In this document: piece after piece, positions 7,513 to 13,948 of the stretch | How positions within the stretch are numbered: position 1 is the first letter of the stretch | Layout: each line of letters starts with the position of its first letter | Assembly (NCBI GenBank): GCA_949499105.1 | Contig: CATEFX010000026.1 | Span: 1-64,000, forward strand | Origin: Formosa sp. Hel1_33_131 | GTDB taxonomy: Bacteria; Bacteroidota; Bacteroidia; Flavobacteriales; Flavobacteriaceae | Reading direction: 5' to 3' | Length of the DNA: 64,000 nucleotides | Notes under the pieces: generated by a model | The model's database searches: none | The model's input: only the letters and a program-made list of their open reading frames with translations | What the model was told of the DNA's origin: nothing | Program-made: the position numbers and the translations under genes

Positions 7513-8340
7513 ATGACAAAAAAAGTAGCCATACAAGGAATTGAAGGATCATTTCATCACATCGTTTCTCAAACGTATTTTGAGGAAGCTGTGGAAGTGC
7601 AACCCTATCTTTCATTTAGTGAAGTGGTCGATAGCTTGTTGTCCAAGACCTCAGATATTGCTGTGATGGCATTAGAGAATTCAATTGCAGGGTCTATCAT
7701 TCCAAACTATGCGCATATCAATGATCAAGATTTGCACATTACAGGCGAATATTTTTTAGAGATTCAACATAATTTGATGGCGCTAAAAGGCCAGTCGATA
7801 GAAGATATCAAAGAAGTTTTTTCACATCCAATGGCATTATTACAATGCAAAGATTTTTTTAAACAGTATCCACATATAAAATTAATTGAAGACACGGATA
7901 CTGCGGAGGTTGCGAAACGAATTTCAAAATATCAGTTTCAAGGAATTGCAGCGATTGCAAGTTTGGAGGCCGCTAATATTTTTGATTTAGAGATTTTGGC
8001 CAAAAGTATTCAAACCATCAAGCATAACGAAACTCGATTTGTGATTGTCGAAAGAGATCCAATTTTACAAAATGTAGAAAACATTAGTAAAGCTTCTGTA
8101 AAATTTCTTTTAGATCACAAACGTGGAAGTTTAGCTGCCATGCTTAACGTGATGAGTGATTGTAATTTAAATTTAACAAAAATACAATCGTTACCAAAAA
8201 TTGACACCCCTTGGAAATATGCTTTTTTTGTAGACATTACATTTGAGGACTACTCCGATTACGAAAAAGGGAAAGCCATTATGAAAATCATGGCTGAAGA
8301 ATTTAAAATTTTAGGAGAATATAAAAACGCCAAAAAATAA
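7513..8340 (+). CDS. pheA: Prephenate dehydratase
   Basis: Converts prephenate to phenylpyruvate, the committed step to phenylalanine. 275 residues: periplasmic-binding-like PDT domain (residues 1-180; IQGIEGSFHH near the start, ALENSIAGSI, and the catalytic HNETRF at about 175-180) and a C-terminal ACT domain (residues 195-270; KRGSLAAML corresponds to the Phe-binding GALV region and KIQSLP to ESRP). Monofunctional: no chorismate mutase, which here is fused to the DAHP synthase. First structural gene of the attenuated operon; its start touches the terminator U-tract and it has no Shine-Dalgarno site. Its stop overlaps the next start (TAATG). Confidence 0.96.
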   Translation: MTKKVAIQGIEGSFHHIVSQTYFEEAVEVQPYLSFSEVVDSLLSKTSDIAVMALENSIAGSIIPNYAHINDQDLHITGEYFLEIQHNLMALKGQSIEDIKEVFSHPMALLQCKDFFKQYPHIKLIEDTDTAEVAKRISKYQFQGIAAIASLEAANIFDLEILAKSIQTIKHNETRFVIVERDPILQNVENISKASVKFLLDHKRGSLAAMLNVMSDCNLNLTKIQSLPKIDTPWKYAFFVDITFEDYSDYEKGKAIMKIMAEEFKILGEYKNAKK

Positions 8341-9482
8341 TGGTCACTGCCAATCGATTACATACCGTTGAAGAATACTACTTTTCTAAGAAATTAAGGG
8401 AAGTCAATGCGCTCAAAGCTGCAGGCGCCCCGATCATTAATTTAGGAATTGGCAGTCCAGATTTGGCACCACCAAAGGCCGTTATTTCTGCCATTACCGA
8501 AAGCCTCACAGACCCCACAGCACATAAATATCAAAGTTACCAAGGGCTGCCAGCATTGCGGGAAGCCATGGCCAAATTTTACCAAACACATTACAAGGTC
8601 GCTCTGAATCCCGAAAACGAAGTTTTACCTCTTATTGGAAGTAAAGAAGGGATTATGCACATTTCAATGGCGTATCTCAATGAAGGCGATGCCGTGTTAA
8701 TCCCGAATCCAGGATATCCAACCTACACTTCAGTGACTAAATTAGTGGGAGCGACGCCTGTTTTTTATGATTTAAAAGCAAGTTCTAATTGGCAGCCAGA
8801 TTTAGCAGCTCTTGAAGAAATGGATGTCTCTAAGGTTAAAATAATGTGGGTCAATTATCCACACATGCCTACTGGAACCCTAGCAGATCAAAAGGTGTTA
8901 AAAGCATTGGTTGATTTTGCAAAAAAACATGCTATTTTACTCATTAATGACAATCCCTATAGTTTCATTCTAAATGATCAACCGTCTAGTATTTTCAATA
9001 TTGAAGGCGCAAAAGAGGTGTGTTTAGAGCTGAATTCTTTAAGCAAAACCTTCAATATGGCTGGATGGCGTGTTGGCATGTTGACGGGATCAGCAGGGCA
9101 TTTAAACAACGTTATTAAAGTGAAAAGCAATATGGACTCAGGAATGTTTTACGGCATTCAAAAAGGGGCGATTGAAGCTTTAAATAGTTCAAAAAACTGG
9201 TTTAACGACCTAAATAAAATCTATACAGAACGTCGAGAACTGGTTTGGAAATTAGCCACTGCTCTCAACTGTACGTTTGAAACCAATACTTCAGGAATGT
9301 TTGTATGGGCCAAACTACCTACAGGCCTGAGTTCGGAAGTCTTTATTGATCAAATATTACAAGAGCATCATATATTTATTGCGCCAGGAACCATCTTTGG
9401 CAGCAATGGTGAAGGTTACATTCGGTTTTCATTATGTGCCCCAAAAGAAAGTATTCAATCTGCAATAAATCGAGTCTTATGA
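8340..9482 (+). CDS. PLP-dependent class I/II aminotransferase (aromatic pathway)
   Basis: 380 residues, fold-type I aminotransferase: GIGSPDLAPP near residue 38, NPGYPTY at about 125, WVNYPHMPTG, NDNPYSF, and NSLSKTFNMAGWRVGM with the PLP-binding Lys near residue 236. A member of the AspC/DapL-like group. In this operon, between pheA and tyrA, it most likely does the last transamination of phenylpyruvate and hydroxyphenylpyruvate; substrate is inferred from context. Overlaps pheA by one base and tyrA by four (ATGA). Confidence 0.9.
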   Translation: MVTANRLHTVEEYYFSKKLREVNALKAAGAPIINLGIGSPDLAPPKAVISAITESLTDPTAHKYQSYQGLPALREAMAKFYQTHYKVALNPENEVLPLIGSKEGIMHISMAYLNEGDAVLIPNPGYPTYTSVTKLVGATPVFYDLKASSNWQPDLAALEEMDVSKVKIMWVNYPHMPTGTLADQKVLKALVDFAKKHAILLINDNPYSFILNDQPSSIFNIEGAKEVCLELNSLSKTFNMAGWRVGMLTGSAGHLNNVIKVKSNMDSGMFYGIQKGAIEALNSSKNWFNDLNKIYTERRELVWKLATALNCTFETNTSGMFVWAKLPTGLSSEVFIDQILQEHHIFIAPGTIFGSNGEGYIRFSLCAPKESIQSAINRVL

Positions 9483-10330
9483 AACAGGTATGTATCATAG
9501 GGGTTGGGTTAATTGGCGGCAGTTTTGCGTTAGATTTAAAGCAATACATAAATGGGGTTCGTGTGTTAGGAATCGATCAAAATGAAGCACACTTAACAGA
9601 CGCATTAGCATTAGGTATTATTGATCAAATAGGCACATTTGATCGCCTGATGGATGCTGACCTCGTCGTGTTGGCAATCCCTGTAAACGCAGCGATTAAG
9701 GTCTTGCCGCAAGTTTTGGAGTTGATAGCGGACCACACAATCGTCATAGACATGGGATCAACCAAAGAAGCGATTTGTGAGGTTGTATCCTCACACCCAA
9801 GACGTGCTCAATTTTTAGCAACCCATCCCATTGCAGGAACTGAATTTTCGGGGCCTTCTGCAGCGATTACAGGACTTTTTAAAAACAAAACAAACATTAT
9901 CTGCGAACTAGATAAAACTTCAGTTGCTTTGGGTGAACCCGTTTTAGAGCTTTTCAAAACACTGGGAATGCACCTTCGTTTTATGCCTGCCAAAGACCAT
10001 GATAAACACATTGCATATGTGTCTCATTTATCACATATCAGTTCTTTTATGTTGGGAAAAACGGTGATTGAGAAAGAAAAAAACGAACGTGATATTTTTG
10101 ATATGGCTGGCAGTGGGTTCGAATCTACGGTTCGATTGGCCAAAAGTTCACCTGCCATGTGGACCCCTATTTTTGAACAAAATAAAGCCAATGTCATCGA
10201 AACACTTACCGAGTATATTCAAAATTTAAATCAATTTAAATCCTATATGGAAAACGATGATTTTGAAGCGGTCTATAATGAAATGAAAAACACAAATCAT
10301 ATAAAACAAATATTAAAAGGAATTGCTTAA
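9479..10330 (+). CDS. tyrA: Prephenate dehydrogenase
   Basis: Oxidises prephenate to 4-hydroxyphenylpyruvate with NAD(P), the branch to tyrosine. 283 residues. Start placed at the ATG at 9479, because it yields MKQVCIIGVGLIGGS, a Rossmann GxGxxG motif beginning where family members begin, and because the start overlaps the previous stop as ATGA; an upstream in-frame start would only add residues read from inside the aminotransferase gene. Further motifs: DMGSTK, THPIAGTEFSGP, and the helical C-terminal dimerisation part with HLSHISSFML. No fused mutase or ACT domain. Confidence 0.95.
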   Translation: MKQVCIIGVGLIGGSFALDLKQYINGVRVLGIDQNEAHLTDALALGIIDQIGTFDRLMDADLVVLAIPVNAAIKVLPQVLELIADHTIVIDMGSTKEAICEVVSSHPRRAQFLATHPIAGTEFSGPSAAITGLFKNKTNIICELDKTSVALGEPVLELFKTLGMHLRFMPAKDHDKHIAYVSHLSHISSFMLGKTVIEKEKNERDIFDMAGSGFESTVRLAKSSPAMWTPIFEQNKANVIETLTEYIQNLNQFKSYMENDDFEAVYNEMKNTNHIKQILKGIA

Positions 10331-10341
10331 AAAAAGAAACA

Positions 10342-11424
10342 ATGGAAAACAAAAAAGAACTTAGAAACTGGTTAAACGACTTAAACCTAGACCACCCTTT
10401 AGTGATCGCTGGGCCATGTAGTGCAGAAACAGAAGAACAAGTGTTAAGAATTGCACATGAACTGAAAGACACGGATGTTAATTATTACCGTGCAGGAATT
10501 TGGAAACCACGAACCCGTCCAGGAAATTTTGAAGGCGTTGGGGCATTAGGCTTAAAATGGCTTCAAAAAGTAAAAGCGGAGACCGGTTTAAAAACAGCGA
10601 CCGAAGTTGCCAACAGAGCTCACGTTGAATTGGCTTTGGAACATGACATCGATTTACTTTGGATTGGCGCACGTTCGACCGTGAGTCCATTTATTGTGCA
10701 AGAAATTGCAGATGCCTTACAAGGCACTGATAAAATTGTGTTGGTTAAAAACCCAGTGAATCCAGATTTGGCATTGTGGTTAGGTGCAATTGAGCGTTTG
10801 GCAACAGCAGATATCAAAAACTTAGGAGTGATTCACAGAGGGTTTTCATCGTATGAAAAAACAAAATATAGAAACACACCAGAATGGCAAATGGCGATTG
10901 AGCTTCAAACCAGGTTTCCAGACCTTCCATTAATCAATGATCCATCTCATATTACTGGAAAACGCGATATGATTTTTGAGGTCTCTCAAACAGCCTTAGA
11001 CTTGAATTTTGATGGCCTTATGATTGAAACGCATCACGATCCTGATAATGCATGGAGTGATGCTGCACAACAAGTAACGCCTGCCTCATTGATTCAAATC
11101 ATGAAAGATTTAAAAATCAGAAAAGAATCGACTCCAGAAGCTGACTATAACGACAAACTTCAAAATTTACGTACACAAATAGATGTCATGGACAATCAAT
11201 TGCTCGAAACAATCGGGAAGCGAATGAAGGTTTCCGAAGGGATTGGAGCTCTTAAAAAACAGAAAAATGTTGCTGTTTTACAAAGCAAACGTTGGAATGA
11301 AATTTTAGGAAAAATGGTTTTAGAAGGAGAGCAGCATAATTTGAGTGAAGAGTTTATCCTCAAATTATTTAAAGCGGTTCACCAAGAATCCATTAATCAT
11401 CAAGAATTGATCTTGAATAAATAA
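10342..11424 (+). CDS. aroF: Bifunctional DAHP synthase / chorismate mutase
   Basis: Residues 1-260 are a 3-deoxy-7-phosphoheptulonate synthase (type I-beta like; AGPCSAET, YRAGIWKPRTRPG, KNPVNPD, GVIHRGF, NDPSHITGKR, GLMIETHHDPDNAWSD), which opens the shikimate pathway from PEP and erythrose-4-phosphate. Residues 270-360 are an AroQ-type chorismate mutase (LRTQIDVMDNQLLETIGKRM..VSEGIGALK). The fusion is well known in Bacteroidota and links the first and the branch-point step. Last gene of the attenuated operon, so Phe/Tyr starvation would raise both ends of the pathway. Followed by a long hairpin repeat. Confidence 0.93.
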   Translation: MENKKELRNWLNDLNLDHPLVIAGPCSAETEEQVLRIAHELKDTDVNYYRAGIWKPRTRPGNFEGVGALGLKWLQKVKAETGLKTATEVANRAHVELALEHDIDLLWIGARSTVSPFIVQEIADALQGTDKIVLVKNPVNPDLALWLGAIERLATADIKNLGVIHRGFSSYEKTKYRNTPEWQMAIELQTRFPDLPLINDPSHITGKRDMIFEVSQTALDLNFDGLMIETHHDPDNAWSDAAQQVTPASLIQIMKDLKIRKESTPEADYNDKLQNLRTQIDVMDNQLLETIGKRMKVSEGIGALKKQKNVAVLQSKRWNEILGKMVLEGEQHNLSEEFILKLFKAVHQESINHQELILNK

Positions 11425-11429
11425 AATAA

Positions 11430-11567
11430 AAAAGGCTGTCTAAAAAGTCCTTTTTCTTGTCAAGCTGAATTTATTTCAGCTTCTCATGGTTATTGGTTTT
11501 CAATACCTTAAGATTCTGAAATAAATTCAGAATGACAGGTTTTCTGTTTTTTAGACAGCTTCTTTTT
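11430..11567 (+). repeat. Long imperfect inverted repeat (about 55-base arms), probable two-way terminator
   Basis: Left arm 11430-11484 and right arm 11511-11567 are imperfect reverse complements; both contain GCTGTCTAAAAA and CTGAATTTATTTCAG in inverse order, with a roughly 25-base loop. It lies between two convergent transcription units (aromatic operon, minus-strand peptide island). The inner 'TGACA..TTCTGAATTTATTTCAGAA' text resembles a family of dispersed intergenic repeats in Flavobacteriaceae, and it is the source of a false reading with SEFISES. Confidence 0.75.
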
Positions 11568-11591
11568 ATACCCTGTAAAGCCCCAAAATCG

Positions 11592-11670
11592 AAGATTCGA
11601 TAGAATCAAATTTTGAGGAGCGTGTGGTTTACAAAGTTTATTTGGGCAAAGTTTGATTCTATCGAATCTT
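11592..11670. repeat. 19-bp perfect inverted repeat with 41-base loop
   Basis: AAGATTCGATAGAATCAAA (11592-11610) is the exact reverse complement of TTTGATTCTATCGAATCTT (11652-11670). Outer bases CAAAATCG/CGATTTTG add a further stem with an internal bulge. No coding frame. The rest of 11671-11822 is AT-rich with nothing I can support. Confidence 0.8.
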
Positions 11671-11822
11671 TGATTTCCCGATTTTGAGCTTATATTATTC
11701 CCATTACTTTTTCGTTCTAACTTCAAATTTTTATACTATTTAGTTTGCAATCCATTTTGTTCGTTTTTTATGTGCATCAAAGTCGGGAGACTTTGCAGCG
11801 GGGTATCTTTATTTCTTAAGTT

Positions 11823-11882
11823 AGAACCTGTATCACTAACTTTAATGTATTGATGTATTTTGCGTAAGTATTCTAATTTTTT
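11823..11882 (-). pseudogene. Fragment of a regulator gene (copy of the 13469-13792 N-terminus)
   Basis: Minus-strand codons 11882 to 11823 read KKLEYLRKIHQYIKVSDTGS; the intact protein at 13469-13792 has IKQLERLRKIHQYIKVANTG. DNA identity is high across ATACATCAATACATTAAAGT. The fragment lies in frame directly after the TGA of the M28 peptidase gene, without its own start, and the similarity stops after about 20 codons. A decayed duplicate rather than a gene. Confidence 0.7.
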
Positions 11883-12950
11883 TCATCGTAATTCATTTAA
11901 TGTTTCGATTCTTTTAATAAAATTATAAATTAATTGATATTGTTCATATAGTTTAATTTCATCAACTAATTTAATATTATCCCTAATCCCGTGTAGTGAT
12001 CCAACTGGAATCAGAAGTGCGCTTCCTATATAATCCCCAATATCTACTAATTCACAAGATGAAAAATTAATAACCTCTGTTTCTTTCTTTTTAGTAAAAT
12101 AACTCCTTTGTGGTAGAAATGCACCTACTAAATTAAATTGTAAACTTCTTCCAAAGTCCTTTATAAAACTAGTTTTTTTAAATGGAGCATAATCACTGCA
12201 GGCGAATGTAGGCATTTTCCCCGCCCCTAATTCGATTCCTAAATCTTTGGCAACATCAAATGATAATGAAGATAGTTTACTATTACTTACATTTGTTGAA
12301 ACACAATTTTTTTTATTTTTAACACCAATAACATCAGTGTTAATTGTATATAAAATATTATTAAATATGCTATCAGATAGTTTAGCAACATGAGACCGAG
12401 ACCCTCTTAATCCAGATTCTTCAGAACCAACTAATAAAATTCTATAATTATATTTAAAATTTTCATTAGATATTGATTTTGCAAGCTGTAATAAAATAGC
12501 GACACCTGTTGCATTGTCAATTGCCCCATGTGAAGAATAGGACCACGATATTAATGGGTCTAATACCCCATTTAATAATGTACTCACAAATGATAACGGG
12601 TTTAAATCAACTTTGTCATAATGAGCAACCAGATAAACTATTTTATTTGATTTTCCCTTTAGATTAATTAATATATTTTTTTGGGAGCTTAGCCAGTCAA
12701 TGTTTTCAATAGACGTAAAATCAGTTAGATAAAAATCATTGATTCTGTTTAAAATGCTTTTTCCTCGTTTCACATTTCCACCGGCATTTACTATTTGTTC
12801 AACAGTAAGGTTCAAGTTTTTTATTGTTTCTATTTTATTTTTCGTGAAACCTATTTTTCCTGATGATTTATTAAGGTTTGAAGGGACTAATTTATGTGAG
12901 CAAGAGAAACAGCATAAAACTAAGATAAATATGAAAAATATTTTAGTCAT
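11883..12950 (-). CDS. M28-family metallopeptidase, lipoprotein
   Basis: Start taken at 12950 (MTKIFFIFILVLCCFSC) because it gives a lipobox with Cys at residue 17; the open frame continues 20 codons upstream but without sense. 355 residues. M28 zinc-peptidase ligands are visible: AHYDKV (His, Asp region), GAIDNATG (bridging Asp), EESGLRGS (Glu-Glu), NTDVIG (Asp) and a late His in GSLHGIRDN. Family members are aminopeptidases or carboxypeptidases. Anchored at the envelope on the periplasmic or outer side. It follows the double-glycine peptide gene by 108 bases containing two hairpins, so processing or clearing of the exported peptide, or self-protection, is a reasonable inference. AT-rich like the island. 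Confidence 0.85.
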   Translation of the reverse strand: MTKIFFIFILVLCCFSCSHKLVPSNLNKSSGKIGFTKNKIETIKNLNLTVEQIVNAGGNVKRGKSILNRINDFYLTDFTSIENIDWLSSQKNILINLKGKSNKIVYLVAHYDKVDLNPLSFVSTLLNGVLDPLISWSYSSHGAIDNATGVAILLQLAKSISNENFKYNYRILLVGSEESGLRGSRSHVAKLSDSIFNNILYTINTDVIGVKNKKNCVSTNVSNSKLSSLSFDVAKDLGIELGAGKMPTFACSDYAPFKKTSFIKDFGRSLQFNLVGAFLPQRSYFTKKKETEVINFSSCELVDIGDYIGSALLIPVGSLHGIRDNIKLVDEIKLYEQYQLIYNFIKRIETLNELR

Positions 12951-12974
12951 AATGGGTAAGTTAAGATTTATTAA

Positions 12975-13047
12975 AATGAATTCCTCAAGATGGTTGCAAG
13001 AGGAATTCATTAATTTAGGGATTCTTTTGCATTTAATAAAAATGCAA
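12975..13047 (-). terminator. Two stem-loops between the peptide gene and the M28 gene
   Basis: AATGAATTCCTC (12975-12986) pairs exactly with GAGGAATTCATT (13000-13011), and TTGCATTT (13027-13034) with AAATGCAA (13040-13047). On the minus strand they follow the peptide stop (13059) and precede the M28 start. Neither has a long U-tract, so a partial terminator or an mRNA end-stabiliser that makes the peptide more abundant than M28 fits best. Confidence 0.55.
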
Positions 13048-13058
13048 TTATTAAAAAC

Positions 13059-13286
13059 TTACCTTCTTCTTCTTACACTTGATCTAGCTCTACTAGTCAA
13101 TGTTCCTCTAGCCGTTGTTGAATGACCGTTTCTTTCATTCTTCTTTCTAGAATTACTAATCCATAGGTGACCAAGGTAAGTGGCAACAACAACAATACCT
13201 AAAATAACAAAAAAGCCTCCTCCATCAGTTTCTCTAATTTCTTTTGCGTTCAATTCTAGAACACCATAATTTTCTAAATTTTTCAT
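13059..13286 (-). CDS. Double-glycine leader peptide, bacteriocin-like
   Basis: Start at 13286 gives MKNLENYGVLELNAKEIRE, then TDGG. This is the Bacteroidota form of a GG leader (Leu, Glu-Leu, Ile at the usual spacings; GG at residues 22-23). Predicted mature part is 52 residues: a hydrophobic stretch (GFFVILGIVVVATYLGHLW) and then a basic tail with nine Arg and two Lys ending RARSSVRRRR. A C39-peptidase ABC exporter, which cuts after GG, is encoded upstream on the same strand. 75 residues in total. Bacteriocin or signalling peptide; target unknown. A longer start adding MFNFKFNK is less likely as it precedes the leader consensus. Confidence 0.8.
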   Translation of the reverse strand: MKNLENYGVLELNAKEIRETDGGGFFVILGIVVVATYLGHLWISNSRKKNERNGHSTTARGTLTSRARSSVRRRR

Positions 13287-13349
13287 TTTATTAAATTTAA
13301 AGTTAAACATTTATTTTTGTATTGGAATGTTAAGATTCCTTATTTCACA

Positions 13350-13428
13350 CTTAGGCTTTCATTTCGACTCCGCTAAATGATCGCAATCAGTGGTCGTTTA
13401 GAATAACAACTTTGCAATGACACATCAA
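13350..13428. repeat. Dispersed flavobacterial-type intergenic repeat
   Basis: Read on the minus strand it runs TGTCATTGC..., then CGATCATTTAGCGGAGTCG, then AAATGAAAG, resembling 'GTCATTGC...' repeats I know from flavobacterial intergenic DNA. No coding capacity. The rest of the 13311-13468 gap shows nothing else. Confidence 0.5.
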
Positions 13429-13468
13429 AAACTTTTAAAATGTGCACCTTTTTTTGTTTTTGATGGTA

Positions 13469-13792
13469 CTAATATAATTTTCCCCACTCTAATTGCATTG
13501 GAGTAAAGAAATTTTTTATTGAGCCACCAGCAATTTTTATTTTTTCTTTAGAGGTAAGCAATTGAATTGAATAAGCTATTTCTAATTCACATTCTTCATT
13601 ATAGGTATAGCTTCTTAAATTTCTAGAATACTCAATTGGGAAGCCTTTAATTTTTAAATCATCTAAAATATTATATAACTGACTTTCACTTATATTTAAT
13701 TTTTTGGAGAATTCTTTTGGTGTGCCAGTGTTTGCTACTTTAATGTATTGATGTATTTTACGTAAGCGTTCTAGTTGTTTAATTATTTTCAT
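13469..13792 (-). CDS. Winged-helix DNA-binding-like protein
   Basis: 107 residues. The N-terminal 65 residues (LERLRKIHQYIKVANTGTP, EFSKKLNISESQLYNILDDL, KGFPIEYSRNLRSYTY) have the helix-turn-helix and wing pattern of HTH_11-type domains. The C-terminal 40 residues (IAYSIQLLTSKEKIKIAGG) have no known function. No membrane segment. Located between the ABC exporter and the peptide gene, so a regulator of the peptide cassette is the natural inference. A degenerate copy of its first codons lies at 11823-11882. Confidence 0.7.
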   Translation of the reverse strand: MKIIKQLERLRKIHQYIKVANTGTPKEFSKKLNISESQLYNILDDLKIKGFPIEYSRNLRSYTYNEECELEIAYSIQLLTSKEKIKIAGGSIKNFFTPMQLEWGKLY

Positions 13793-13805
13793 AAATCCTT
13801 TTGTC

Positions 13806-13849
13806 CTTCCTTCATTTTCTACTTTGGGGAAATGAAGGAAGTTTTTTTT
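13806..13849 (+). terminator. Strong hairpin with U-tract (plus-strand sense)
   Basis: CTTCCTTCATTT (13806-13817) pairs exactly with AAATGAAGGAAG (13830-13841) and is followed by eight T on the plus strand. No plus-strand gene ends here, while on the minus strand it lies in the short leader of the winged-helix gene. It may stop antisense transcription or act as a leader hairpin. Confidence 0.6.
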
Positions 13850-13892
13850 AATTAATAATTTATTTTGCTGTTCAATTTTTAGTGTTTAATTA

Positions 13893-13930
13893 GGCTTCGA
13901 CAAGCTTGACTGCTGTCTGGCAGGCTCAGT
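13893..13930. repeat. Dispersed repeat, GGCTTCGACAAGCTTGACTG type
   Basis: GGCTTCGACAAGCTTGACTG followed by CAGGCTCAGTCTGATAG resembles the common flavobacterial intergenic repeat family whose reverse reads 'CAGACTGAGC..GTCGAAGCC'. It separates the winged-helix gene from the ABC transporter. Confidence 0.45.
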
Positions 13931-13948
13931 CTGATAGTTATGTTTTAA

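Noticed and set aside
11508-11726. Minus-strand frame of 72 codons containing SEFISES
   Set aside because: It reads through the hairpin repeat; this peptide is a known by-product of flavobacterial intergenic repeats and has no protein features.
11883-13010. Longer start (13010) for the M28 gene
   Set aside because: The extra 20 residues have no signal-like character, while ATG 12950 begins a textbook lipoprotein signal; the extra stretch also covers a hairpin.
12739-13125. Plus-strand frame of 128 codons across the M28 and peptide genes
   Set aside because: Antisense to two well-supported genes, no domain or signal; a shadow frame.
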